Source: Abyssisolibacter fermentans | Lineage (GTDB): Bacteria; Bacillota; Clostridia; Tissierellales; MCWD3 | DNA: 64,000 nt | Reading direction: 5' to 3' | Assembly (NCBI RefSeq): GCF_001559865.1 | Contig: NZ_LOHE01000112.1 | Location: 62,001-126,000 of the forward strand | Part shown: one piece after another, positions 18,794 to 27,157 of the stretch | How the letters are laid out: each line of letters starts with the position of its first letter | How positions within the stretch are numbered: position 1 is the stretch's first letter | Notes under the pieces: model-generated | Seen by the model: the letters and a program-made list of their open reading frames with translations, nothing else | The model's database searches: none | Told to the model about the DNA's origin: nothing | Made by a program: the position numbers and the translations under genes

Positions 18794-20899
18794 ATGGAAA
18801 GAAATTTTGAGATTTCCATTGCAGGAAGAAAGCTTGTAGTAACAACAGGAAAAGTTTGTGAACAAGCAAATGGTTCTTGCCTTGTTAGATATGGTGATAC
18901 TGTTGTAATGGTAAATGTAACTGCTTCAAAACAACCTAGAGATGGAATAGATTTTTTCCCTTTAAGTGTTGATTTTCAAGAAAAATTATATTCAGTGGGT
19001 AAAATACCTGGTGGATTTATCAAAAGAGAAGGTAAACCTAGTGATAAATCTGTTTTAACATCAAGATTGATAGATAGACCACTAAGACCACTATTTCCTA
19101 AAGGATTTAGAAATGATGTACAGGTAGTAGCAACAGTATTATCTGTAGATCAAGATTGTTCACCTGATGTGGTGGCAATGGTAGGTTCTTCAATAGCTTT
19201 AAGCATATCAGATATTCCTTTTGATGGACCAACAGGAGCTGTTTCAGTAGGATTAATAGGAGATGAGTTTGTTCTTAATCCAAATGAAAAGCAAATGGCT
19301 AGCTCCGATTTACAGCTTGTAGTAGCTGGAACAAAAGATGCAGTAATGATGGTTGAAGCTGGAGCTAATGAAATTTCAGAGCAAAAAATGCTTGATGCAA
19401 TATTACTTGCGCATGATGAAATAAAAAGAATTTGTGACTTTGTAGAGAGTATAAAATCAGAAGTCGGAAAAGAGAAAATAGAAGTAGAATTATTTAAAGT
19501 AGATGAAGAAATACAGAAAGAGATAATTGAGTTTGCTTCAAACAAACTTGTTGATGCAATAAAAACTATAGAAAAGCAAGAAAGATTAGAAAATATTGAA
19601 AAAGTAAAAACAGAAGTAAAAGAGATATTTGGTGAAAAATATCCTGAAAATATAACTGATATAAATGAAATATTAAATTCTATGCTTAAAAAAGAAGTTA
19701 GAAAAATGATAACAGTTGATAAGAATAGACCTGACAATAGAAAATTAGATGAAATAAGAAAGATATCATGCGAGGTTGGTTTATTACCTAGAACACATGG
19801 TTCTGGATTATTTACAAGAGGTCAAACTCAAGCATTGACAATAGCTACACTAGGAGCTCCTGGAGATGTACAAATTTTAGATGGATTAAATGATAAAGAA
19901 GAAAAGAAAAGATATATGCATCATTACAATTTTCCTCCTTACTGTGTAGGAGATACTAGACCGATGAGAGGTCCTGGTAGAAGAGAAATTGGTCATGGAG
20001 CATTAGCAGAAAGAGCATTAGTACCTGTATTACCTGATGAAAATGTTTTTCCATATACAATTAGGCTTGTATCAGAGGTTTTGAGCTCTAATGGTTCATC
20101 ATCTCAAGCAAGTGTATGTGGAAGTACTTTAGCGTTACTAGATGCAGGAGTACCTATTAAAGAGCCTGTAGCAGGTATTGCAATGGGATTAATAAAAGAA
20201 GAAGATAATGTTAGTATTCTAACAGATATTCAAGGTATGGAAGATTTCTTAGGTGATATGGATTTTAAAGTAGCTGGAACTAAAGATGGTATAACAGCTA
20301 TTCAAATGGATATAAAAATTCATGGTATAGATAGAAAAATATTAACAGAAGCACTTGAAAAAGCTAGGATTGGTAGACTGTTCATATTAGACAGAATGCT
20401 TGAAGTTATATCAGAGCCTAGAGAAGAGCTTTCAAAATATGCACCAAGAATTTTCACTATGGAAATTAATCCAGAAAAAATTAGAGATGTTATTGGCGCA
20501 GGTGGAAAAACAATTAATAAAATAATAGATGAAACTGGTGTCAAAATAGATATAGAAGATAATGGTAAAGTTACTATCTCTACAAATGAAGCAGAAAGTG
20601 GAGAAAGAGCCATTAAGATAATATCAAATATTGTTAAGGAAATAGAGGTAGGAGAGATATACTTAGGTAAGGTTGTTAGAATAACTAATTTTGGAGCTTT
20701 TGTTGAATTACAACCTGGAAAAGAAGGCTTAATACACATTTCTAATATAGCGAAAGAAAGAATCAAGAAAGTAGAAGATGTATTAAAGGTTGGAGATGAA
20801 GTACTAGCTAAAGTAACTCAAATTGATAACCAAGGTAGAATAAATTTATCGAGAAAAGATGCTTTACCTAAAGATGAAGAAAATAATAAAAAGGCATAA
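18794..20899 (+). CDS. pnp: Polyribonucleotide nucleotidyltransferase (PNPase)
   Basis: PNPase is a phosphorolytic 3'-to-5' exoribonuclease and part of RNA turnover together with RNase Y (encoded at 36.4 kb). The 701-aa protein has two RNase PH domains (first with [20 protein letters not shown], second with [19 protein letters not shown]) and the phosphate-site block [20 protein letters not shown] domain ([20 protein letters not shown]) and a C-terminal S1 domain ([20 protein letters not shown]) follow. The start follows AAAGGAGG by 11 bases. Its stop codon lies inside the stem of the terminator. Confidence 0.98.
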   Translation: MERNFEISIAGRKLVVTTGKVCEQANGSCLVRYGDTVVMVNVTASKQPRDGIDFFPLSVDFQEKLYSVGKIPGGFIKREGKPSDKSVLTSRLIDRPLRPLFPKGFRNDVQVVATVLSVDQDCSPDVVAMVGSSIALSISDIPFDGPTGAVSVGLIGDEFVLNPNEKQMASSDLQLVVAGTKDAVMMVEAGANEISEQKMLDAILLAHDEIKRICDFVESIKSEVGKEKIEVELFKVDEEIQKEIIEFASNKLVDAIKTIEKQERLENIEKVKTEVKEIFGEKYPENITDINEILNSMLKKEVRKMITVDKNRPDNRKLDEIRKISCEVGLLPRTHGSGLFTRGQTQALTIATLGAPGDVQILDGLNDKEEKKRYMHHYNFPPYCVGDTRPMRGPGRREIGHGALAERALVPVLPDENVFPYTIRLVSEVLSSNGSSSQASVCGSTLALLDAGVPIKEPVAGIAMGLIKEEDNVSILTDIQGMEDFLGDMDFKVAGTKDGITAIQMDIKIHGIDRKILTEALEKARIGRLFILDRMLEVISEPREELSKYAPRIFTMEINPEKIRDVIGAGGKTINKIIDETGVKIDIEDNGKVTISTNEAESGERAIKIISNIVKEIEVGEIYLGKVVRITNFGAFVELQPGKEGLIHISNIAKERIKKVEDVLKVGDEVLAKVTQIDNQGRINLSRKDALPKDEENNKKA

Positions 20900-20922
20900 A
20901 CCTATTGGTTTACGCTTTTTTG
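20894..20922 (+). terminator. Terminator overlapping the pnp stop codon
   Basis: GCATAAACC / GGTTTACGC pairs with one A-C mismatch around a TATT loop and is followed by TTTTTT. The pnp stop TAA (20897-20899) is part of the left arm. Confidence 0.8.
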
Positions 20923-20941
20923 TACTCAATATTATAATTTT

Positions 20942-21040
20942 TATAACATGTAAGAAATTTAGAATCTTTTAAACGGATAATTTTATAATTTCGTTATATG
21001 GAGGGCAAAGTCTTCCTTTTAAACTTTAACGAAGACTTTG
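20942..21040. repeat. Solo copy of the A-B palindrome family
   Basis: The A element TATAACATG..GAAATT pairs with AATTTCGTTATATG (20942-21000). The B element is a perfect 10-bp stem, CAAAGTCTTC (21006-21015) / GAAGACTTTG (21031-21040). The B arms keep the GAAGA-C-TTT pattern of other copies. Confidence 0.6.
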
Positions 21041-21056
21041 TTCTAAAAAGAAAATT

Positions 21057-21087
21057 AGCTATCAATTATTAATTGTAGCTTTTTTTT
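21057..21087 (+). terminator. Strong hairpin with T-tract before the ylxY-like gene
   Basis: AGCTA-T-CAATT / AATTG-TAGCT around ATT is followed by TTTTTTT. It acts like a second terminator downstream of pnp, or as an attenuator in the leader of the next gene. Confidence 0.75.
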
Positions 21088-21188
21088 ATGAGAAAATTAA
21101 ATTATTTTTGTAAAAAACATTTAATTAGGTATTTAAATCTTCATTTATTAATATTAATTGTTATATAGAATAAATGGAGGTTTATTAT

Positions 21189-21911
21189 ATGAGAAGAATA
21201 TTTTTTATATCTAAAAGAAAAGTGCTTATGATTATTGTAGCTGCGGTATTAATTATTCTATCAATATTTGGTTATGTTAGGTTAAATGATAATGCAACTG
21301 TTTTTGATGTCGACGAAGCTTTGATATATAAAGGTTCAAAAGATGATAAGATTATTGCATTGACATGTAATGTTGATTGGGGAGAAGAGTATATACCTGA
21401 TATGCTAAAAATTTTAGAACAAAATAATGTTAAAATAACTTTTTTTGTTACTGGAACATGGGCAAAAAAAAATCCAGAAGTTTTAAAAAGTATTTACAAA
21501 GCAGGACACGAAATTGGTAATCATGGTTATTTCCATGAGAAATATGGAAATCTAAGTTATACTCAAAATACTAATGAGATTAAAAAAGCAGAAAATATAA
21601 TCAACAGTATAATTAACGTAAAATGTAAATACTTCGCACCACCATCAGGACATTATAGCGATAATACAATAAAAGCTGCAAAGGCATTAAACTATAAAAT
21701 TATTATGTGGAGTATAGATACAATTGACTGGAGAAATGATAGCACGAAGGATATTATAATAAAGAGAGTTTTAAGCAAAGCATGTAATTCAGGTATTGTG
21801 TTGATGCATCCTAAACCAGAAACAATAAAAGCACTACCAATTATTATTGAAGAGCTAAGGAAAAAAGGTTATAAACTCGGAACAATAACAGATATAATAA
21901 ACCCAGATTAA
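21189..21911 (+). CDS. Polysaccharide deacetylase family protein (YlxY/PdaB-like)
   Basis: A 240-aa protein with an N-terminal membrane anchor (about residues 8-27) and an extracellular NodB-type deacetylase domain. YlxY lies in the same place, directly after pnp, in B. subtilis. The second metal motif is intact (EIGNHGYFHEKY), as are FFVTGTWAKKNPE and the C-terminal GIVLMHPKPETIKALP. The first motif reads TCNVDWGEEY instead of the classical TFDDG, so metal binding may be altered. The start at ATG 21189 follows GGAGGT. The ATG at 21174 is within that site. The last codons and stop are supplied by a dispersed repeat. Confidence 0.88.
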   Translation: MRRIFFISKRKVLMIIVAAVLIILSIFGYVRLNDNATVFDVDEALIYKGSKDDKIIALTCNVDWGEEYIPDMLKILEQNNVKITFFVTGTWAKKNPEVLKSIYKAGHEIGNHGYFHEKYGNLSYTQNTNEIKKAENIINSIINVKCKYFAPPSGHYSDNTIKAAKALNYKIIMWSIDTIDWRNDSTKDIIIKRVLSKACNSGIVLMHPKPETIKALPIIIEELRKKGYKLGTITDIINPD

Positions 21912-21924
21912 TCATAGGAAATTA
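21900..21924. repeat. Dispersed AACCCAGATTA-TCATAG repeat, copy at gene end
   Basis: AACCCAGATTAATCATAGGAAATTA matches the copy at 23907 closely. AAC-CCA-GAT-TAA are also the last three codons and stop of the upstream deacetylase gene, so the repeat extends into the coding end. Confidence 0.65.
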
Positions 21925-22126
21925 AAATCGTATACTATTATAAACTCATTCTTCCAATGAATTAGTGATTCATTTTAGTACTTTGTTCATAATTCAAAAC
22001 TACACAGACATTATTCAAAGTTATATAAATAATAAGGGTTAAAATAAATGTTCTTGTCTTGAAACTTTACGGTTTATGATTTATAATTAACTATGCTTAG
22101 GTAGAAATAAAATAAGGGAGAGAATA

Positions 22127-23410
22127 ATGTACAATAAAATAACTTTAAAAAATGGACTTAGAGTTGTTATTGAAGAGATTCCTCATGTAAGATCAGTAAC
22201 AATAGGATTATGGGTTAAAGCTGGTTCAGTAAATGAAAAAGAAAATAACAACGGCGTGTCACATTTTATAGAACATATGTTATTTAAAGGAACAAAAAAT
22301 AGAACAGCAAAGGAATTAGCTGAAGTTATTGATAATATAGGAGGTCAAATTAATGCATTTACATCTAAGGAATGTACTTGTTTTTATGCAAAGGTGTTAG
22401 ATGAGCATTTTGAAACTGCTGTAGATGTATTAAGTGATATGATATTTAATTCTAATTTCGATGAAGATGATATAGAGAAAGAAAAAAAAGTAGTAATAGA
22501 AGAAATAAATATGTATGAGGATACTCCAGAAGAAATAGCTCATGATTTAATATCAAAAGCTATATTTAATAATCATTCATTAGGATTTCCTATACTTGGA
22601 CATGCTGATACATTATTAAACATGGATAGAAGTGAAATTATGCGTTATTTTAATGAACACTACATACCTAATAACACAGTAGTTTCAATAGCAGGAAATG
22701 TAAAAACTCAAGAAGCTATAGATTTGATAGAAAAATATTTCAAAAATTGGAGTTATAGTGATAATATAATTAAAGAACATGTGGCTCCTGAAATAGAGAG
22801 TAATTTTCTCTATAAGAGTAAAGAAACAGAACAGCTTCACCTTTGTATGGGTATGCAAGGTATACCAGCAAGTAGTAAATATTATTATTCACTAATGGTG
22901 TTAAATAATATTTTGGGTGGCAGCATGAGTTCTAGATTATTTCAAAAGATTAGAGAAGAAAAGGGTTTAGCATATTCCATATATTCATATCCACTGTTAT
23001 ATAGTAATGCAGGAGCATTTATTATATATGCTGGGATTAATCCTCAATATATAGTAGATGTTGTAGATATGATATTAGCAGAAGTAAATAAAATTAAGAA
23101 AAATTGCATTAATGAAAATTTACTGCAAAGGTCTAAAGAACAATTAAAAGGCAATTATATCATTGGTCTAGAAAGTACATCAAGTAGAATGATATCACTA
23201 GGAAAATCTGAATTATTATTAAATAAAATTGTTCCTCCAGTAGAAGGATTGGAGAAGATTGACAAAATTACTTTGGAAGATATAGAGCAAATTATTGAAA
23301 TACTATTTTATGAAGAGAAACTCAATATTGCATATGTAGGAAAAGTTAATGAAAAAGATGAAGTCAATAAAAAATTTAATAGTTTAGTTTCTTTAAAACA
23401 AGAAGCATAG
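22127..23410 (+). CDS. mlpA: M16 family zinc peptidase (MlpA/YmxG-like)
   Basis: A processing-peptidase-like metalloprotease of family M16. The inverted zinc motif HFIEH is at residues 46-50, and the distal ligand region EEINMYEDTPEE lies about 75 residues later. The C-terminal half contains the conserved NNILGGSMSSRLFQKIREEK and GLAYSIYSY segments. The 427 aa fit the family (about 410-430). It lies between the YlxY- and YmxH-like genes as in B. subtilis, where the homologue is MlpA. GGGAG precedes the start. A long, nearly perfect terminator follows. Confidence 0.93.
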   Translation: MYNKITLKNGLRVVIEEIPHVRSVTIGLWVKAGSVNEKENNNGVSHFIEHMLFKGTKNRTAKELAEVIDNIGGQINAFTSKECTCFYAKVLDEHFETAVDVLSDMIFNSNFDEDDIEKEKKVVIEEINMYEDTPEEIAHDLISKAIFNNHSLGFPILGHADTLLNMDRSEIMRYFNEHYIPNNTVVSIAGNVKTQEAIDLIEKYFKNWSYSDNIIKEHVAPEIESNFLYKSKETEQLHLCMGMQGIPASSKYYYSLMVLNNILGGSMSSRLFQKIREEKGLAYSIYSYPLLYSNAGAFIIYAGINPQYIVDVVDMILAEVNKIKKNCINENLLQRSKEQLKGNYIIGLESTSSRMISLGKSELLLNKIVPPVEGLEKIDKITLEDIEQIIEILFYEEKLNIAYVGKVNEKDEVNKKFNSLVSLKQEA

Positions 23411-23417
23411 AAAATAG

Positions 23418-23466
23418 AATCTCTAAAACATTTTGATAAATTCAAAATATTTTAGAGATTTTTTAT
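23418..23466 (+). terminator. Terminator after the M16 peptidase gene
   Basis: AATCTCTAAAA-C-ATTTTGA pairs with TCAAAAT-A-TTTTAGAGATT, about 18 pairs, and is followed by TTTTATT. This is one of the strongest terminators in the window. Confidence 0.85.
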
Positions 23467-23629
23467 TAAGTAGAGGAGTAATAATAGCAATATATATCTA
23501 AATTGATATTATCATAAATGATAATGAATATTTTTAAAATAGTTTCATAAAATTAAATATACTAATTATTAAAAATAAACTTAAAAAAACAATACTAATT
23601 AGAATTACATAATAGAAAGGAGGTATAAT

Positions 23630-23869
23630 ATGAGATTAACTAAAATGGCAGGTAAAGAAATTTTAAATATAAATAATGGCAGCAGGCTAGGTATTATAGG
23701 AAATTCCGATTTATTAATTGATGAAAAAACAGGCAAAATTATATCACTGCTTGTTCCTGATAACGGAAGCCAATTTATAATGTTCAATGATAGGTCAGAA
23801 ATAGAAATCCCCTGGGAAGCAATCAAAAAAATAGGTAATGACATGTTAATTATAGATATGGAAGGATAA
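23630..23869 (+). CDS. YlmC/YmxH family PRC-barrel sporulation protein
   Basis: A 79-aa PRC-barrel-like protein of the YlmC/YmxH family, widespread and often duplicated in endospore formers. The sequence MRLTKMAGKEILNINNGSRL and LIDEKTGKIISLLVP is characteristic, as is the IPWEAIKKIGNDMLIID end. Its molecular role is not established. A strong AAAGGAGG site precedes ATG. Neighbouring YlxY- and MlpA-like genes and a downstream aspartate kinase match the B. subtilis order, except that dipicolinate synthase genes are missing here. Confidence 0.92.
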   Translation: MRLTKMAGKEILNINNGSRLGIIGNSDLLIDEKTGKIISLLVPDNGSQFIMFNDRSEIEIPWEAIKKIGNDMLIIDMEG

Positions 23870-23906
23870 AAAATAGTGTATGTATTATATAAAACATTTT
23901 AATATA

Positions 23907-23934
23907 TAACCCAGATTATTCATAGAAAATTAAA
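23907..23934. repeat. Dispersed AACCCAGATTATTCATAG repeat
   Basis: This is the best-preserved forward copy of the family (TAACCCAGATTATTCATAG, then AAAATTAAA). A short CTCATTC/GAATGAG palindrome follows at about 23953-23969, as also occurs in looser form after the copy at 21900. Confidence 0.65.
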
Positions 23935-24083
23935 TACTTTTTTTTAATGAAGCTCATTCTACGAATGAGATAATAATTATTTCTATAATTCTATAAATTA
24001 GAAAACATGAACCAAAAACCCTTCTCGAAGATATTATATATATTAGGATGACTAATATGATGTGTTGTAAGAGAGGGGAAAGT

Positions 24084-25304
24084 ATGAAAATAATTGTTCA
24101 AAAATTTGGCGGTACATCTTTAGTTAATAAAGATATAAGAGAAAATGCTTTAAACAGAATATTACAAAGATATAATGAAGGTTATAGTTTAGTTGTTGTA
24201 GTATCTGCAATGGGTAGAAAAGGAGACCCGTATGCAACAGATTCTCTAATTGAGTTAATCAATAAAGATATTGTCGATTTAAGAAGTATGGATATGATAA
24301 TGTCATGTGGCGAAATAATATCTTCTGTGGTCTTGTCTAATATGTTAAATGAAAGAGGTCTTCATGCAACAGCTTTTACAGGAGGACAGGCGGGTATAAT
24401 AACAGATTTTAATTATGGCCATGCGGAAGTTTTATATATAAATACAAGAAAAATATTAAATTGTTTAGAAAAAGGCCAAATAGCAGTAATAACAGGCTTT
24501 CAAGGCATGACTAAAAATGGAGAAATAACAACATTAGGTAGGGGCGGAAGTGATACATCAGCAGTTCTATTAGGTGAGTCATTAAATAGTGAATTAGTAG
24601 AAATATACACGGATGTAGATGGGGTATTAACTGCTGATCCTAAAATCGTATCTGATGCCAGAGTAATTAAGACAATAAGTTATAATGAACTTTATCAATT
24701 AGCTGAAGATGGTGCAAAGGTGATACATCCTAAAGCTGTAGAAATAGCACAAAATAAAAACATGAAGATTTTGATAAGAAATACTGTTAATGATAGCAGC
24801 GGAACACTAGTTACAAATTCAGTACAATCTAATAACTTTCTTAAAGATGAAAAAATCATCAGTGCGTTGACTCATAAGTCAAATAAAACACAAATAACTA
24901 TAAGTACACAGAATGATAAAAACATGATTAATAAACTTATGAAAGAAATTGCTGATAATGGCATAAGCATAGATTTAATAAATTTTTTCGTAGAAAAAAT
25001 AATATTTACTATTTGTTCAAGTGATTTAAGTAAACTTATTAAAATAATCGAAAAGAAAGATTATGATTACAATATTGTTAATGATCTTAGTAAATTAAGT
25101 ATAATTGGACATAGAATGTGTGGGAAACCTGGTGTTATGCAAAGAATAGTTAATGCTTTATATAGTGAAAAGGTTGACATTCTTCAAACATCTGATTCTC
25201 ATACAACGATATGGTGTCTAATACAAACTAAAAATGTAAATAAAGCAATAAATGCTTTACACAAGGAATTTCAACTAAGTAATGATACCAAAGTATATAA
25301 TTAG
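24084..25304 (+). CDS. Aspartate kinase
   Basis: Phosphorylates aspartate, the first step towards diaminopimelate, lysine, threonine and methionine. The 406-aa protein begins with the kinase motif KFGGTSL and carries VVVSAMGRKGDPYATDS, TTLGRGGSDTSAVLL and YTDVDGVLTADPKIV. C-terminal ACT domains (from about residue 265) suggest feedback control. The start at ATG 24084 is chosen for the GAGAGGGG site. The ATG at 24048 has none. In B. subtilis the DapG isozyme occupies this position. No lysine riboswitch is recognisable upstream. Confidence 0.93.
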   Translation: MKIIVQKFGGTSLVNKDIRENALNRILQRYNEGYSLVVVVSAMGRKGDPYATDSLIELINKDIVDLRSMDMIMSCGEIISSVVLSNMLNERGLHATAFTGGQAGIITDFNYGHAEVLYINTRKILNCLEKGQIAVITGFQGMTKNGEITTLGRGGSDTSAVLLGESLNSELVEIYTDVDGVLTADPKIVSDARVIKTISYNELYQLAEDGAKVIHPKAVEIAQNKNMKILIRNTVNDSSGTLVTNSVQSNNFLKDEKIISALTHKSNKTQITISTQNDKNMINKLMKEIADNGISIDLINFFVEKIIFTICSSDLSKLIKIIEKKDYDYNIVNDLSKLSIIGHRMCGKPGVMQRIVNALYSEKVDILQTSDSHTTIWCLIQTKNVNKAINALHKEFQLSNDTKVYN

Positions 25305-25353
25305 GCTATTTGTAAAAACTAATGATAATCTAATTATGAAGAGGTGTAAATAA

Positions 25354-26070
25354 ATGCAAAATGATGAAAAGAGAATTATAAACCAAGATGAAAAAAACGA
25401 AGATATAAAAATTATAAATGAGAGGAATCATAAGCTGAATAATGTAAAAGAACTAGGAAATCAAGAAATTCCTATGCCTCCAGAAGATATACACTTTATT
25501 TCGATTATTGGAGAGATTGAAGGTCATATTGTTGCTCAACCACAAAAAAAAGCAACAAAATATGAGCATATAATACCACAGTTATTAGCTGCTGAAAGAG
25601 ATCCTAAAATTAAGGGTCTTTTAATACTGATTAATACAGTTGGGGGAGATGTAGAAGCTGGTTTAGCGTTGTCAGAAATGATAAATAGTATGAGTAAACC
25701 AAAGGTTTCATTAATATTAGGTGGTGGGCATAGTATTGGAGTACCTTTAGCAACTTCGTCTGATTATTCATATATTGTTCCAACAGCCACTATGACACTT
25801 CATCCAATAAGAATGACTGGTTTAGTAATAGGGGTACCACAAACCTTTAGATATTTTCAAAAGATGCAACAGAGAATATTAGATTTCATTTTGAGAACAT
25901 CAGATATTTCTAGAGAATACCTAAAACAATTAATGTATGAAACAGACGAAATAGCTAATGATGTAGGAACAATTTTAATAGGTCAAGAAGCTGTTGAATG
26001 TGGATTAATAGATGAAGTAGGAGGTTTAGATAAGGCTATAGCTAAACTTTATGAATTAATGGAAAGCTAG
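25354..26070 (+). CDS. tepA: ClpP-like serine protease, TepA/YmfB family
   Basis: A cytosolic ClpP-fold protease related to the translocation-enhancing peptidase of B. subtilis, found in the same dapG-spoIIIE neighbourhood there. The 238-aa protein has a charged N-terminal extension (about residues 1-45), then the Clp/crotonase-like core. INTVGGDVEAGLALSEMI and LGGGHSIGVPLATSSDYS contain the probable nucleophile Ser in GHSIG. The probable catalytic His lies in TATMTLHPIRM. No ClpP-type axial or adaptor motifs are obvious. The start follows AAGAGGTG. Confidence 0.88.
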   Translation: MQNDEKRIINQDEKNEDIKIINERNHKLNNVKELGNQEIPMPPEDIHFISIIGEIEGHIVAQPQKKATKYEHIIPQLLAAERDPKIKGLLILINTVGGDVEAGLALSEMINSMSKPKVSLILGGGHSIGVPLATSSDYSYIVPTATMTLHPIRMTGLVIGVPQTFRYFQKMQQRILDFILRTSDISREYLKQLMYETDEIANDVGTILIGQEAVECGLIDEVGGLDKAIAKLYELMES

Positions 26071-26105
26071 TTAACACTTGATTATTTATAACTTAGAGTA
26101 AAGCA

Positions 26106-26124
26106 CTATGAATAATCTGGGTTA
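26106..26124. repeat. Dispersed AACCCAGATTATTCATAG repeat, reverse copy
   Basis: CTATGAATAATCTGGGTTA is the reverse complement of the core. An upstream diverged half (AACACTTGATTATTTATAA, from about 26073) makes the whole a fold-back element. Confidence 0.6.
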
Positions 26125-26220
26125 ATAATTAAAACTTCTAAATTACCATTTAATATTAGAAAATAGTAATTTATACGGCTCTGATTTACATTGTTTAGTA
26201 TAGATAAAAAAGTTAATTTG

Positions 26221-26229
26221 TGTTATAAT
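26221..26229 (+). promoter_or_regulatory. Extended -10 promoter candidate for uppP
   Basis: TGTTATAAT is an extended -10 match 61 bases upstream of uppP. No good -35 lies at 17-18 bp. Transcription from here would start close to the hairpin at 26237. Confidence 0.4.
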
Positions 26230-26236
26230 TACTCAG

Positions 26237-26274
26237 TAAAGTGTTAGTGAAAACCATTAACACTTTAGTTTTTT
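26237..26274 (+). terminator. Hairpin with T-tract in the uppP leader
   Basis: TAAAGTGTTA (26237-26246) pairs perfectly with TAACACTTTA (26258-26267), followed by GTTTTTT. It lies between the putative promoter and the uppP ribosome-binding site, so it could be an attenuator. It could also simply be the terminator of tepA. Confidence 0.65.
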
Positions 26275-26289
26275 ACAGGAGGTTCTTAT

Positions 26290-27114
26290 ATGACTTTATT
26301 TCAAGCAATAATACTTGGTATTTTCCAAGGTATTTCTGAATTTTTACCAATAAGTAGCTCAGGACATTTAGTTTTACTACAAAGTTTTTTTGGAATAACA
26401 GAAGGAACTGTATTTTTTACAGTTATGCTTCACTTTGGTTCATTAGCTTCAATTATTATATTTTATCATAAAGATGTATATAAATTAGTAGTTGAATTTT
26501 TTAAGATGATAGGTGATTTATTTAAAGGTAAAGGTCTTAGAGTAAATAATGAATACAGGAAATTAGATATGTTACTTATTATAGGTAGTATTCCTACAGC
26601 ATTGATGGGATTTTTGTTAAAGGATTTTTTCGAAGGATTATATTCTTCAATTATTAGTGTAGCAATAGCTTTAATAGTAACTGGATTCATATTAATGATT
26701 AGTGAAAAAATGGCTACAGGCAAGAAAAATATAACTGGCTTTAAATACATAGATGCTATTATTATAGGTATACTACAAGGTGTTGCAATAACACCAGGAA
26801 TATCTAGATCAGGTTCTACAATAGTAGGAGGATTACTTGTAGGTTTAAACAAAGAATTAGCAACAAAATTTTCATTTTTTCTTGCATTACCAAGTATATT
26901 TGGAGCAACTTTATTGAAAATAGGCGAGGCTTTTTCTGGAGGAGGAGCTGTATTAAATGCACCAATAATAATTGGAACTGTAATATCTACAATAGTAGGA
27001 TTGTTTGCAATACAATTCTTAATAACTATGTTAAAAAAAGGAAAATTATATTATTTTTCCTTTTATCTATGGATATTAGGAGGAGTTATAATAGTACTAA
27101 ACTTATTTAAATAG
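26290..27114 (+). CDS. uppP: Undecaprenyl-diphosphate phosphatase (BacA/UppP)
   Basis: UppP dephosphorylates undecaprenyl diphosphate, recycling the lipid carrier made by UppS (first gene of the window) and conferring bacitracin tolerance. The 274-aa polytopic membrane protein carries both active-site motifs: FQGISEFLPISSSGHLVL at residues 13-30 and TPGISRSGSTIVGGLLVG near 162-179. About eight membrane segments are apparent. The ribosome-binding site ACAGGAGG is strong. A hairpin-T-tract in its leader hints at regulated expression. Confidence 0.96.
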   Translation: MTLFQAIILGIFQGISEFLPISSSGHLVLLQSFFGITEGTVFFTVMLHFGSLASIIIFYHKDVYKLVVEFFKMIGDLFKGKGLRVNNEYRKLDMLLIIGSIPTALMGFLLKDFFEGLYSSIISVAIALIVTGFILMISEKMATGKKNITGFKYIDAIIIGILQGVAITPGISRSGSTIVGGLLVGLNKELATKFSFFLALPSIFGATLLKIGEAFSGGGAVLNAPIIIGTVISTIVGLFAIQFLITMLKKGKLYYFSFYLWILGGVIIVLNLFK

Positions 27115-27157
27115 CAGGATTTTAACGAATAAAAAAGAAATACTCATAAGAGGTGGT

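Noticed and set aside
19150-19737. 195-aa minus-strand frame inside pnp
   Set aside because: Serine/isoleucine-rich antisense shadow of the RNase PH domain, with no start signal.
23870-24083. Lysine riboswitch upstream of aspartate kinase
   Set aside because: The interval is short and occupied by a dispersed repeat; none of the lysine-riboswitch core pattern could be recognised.
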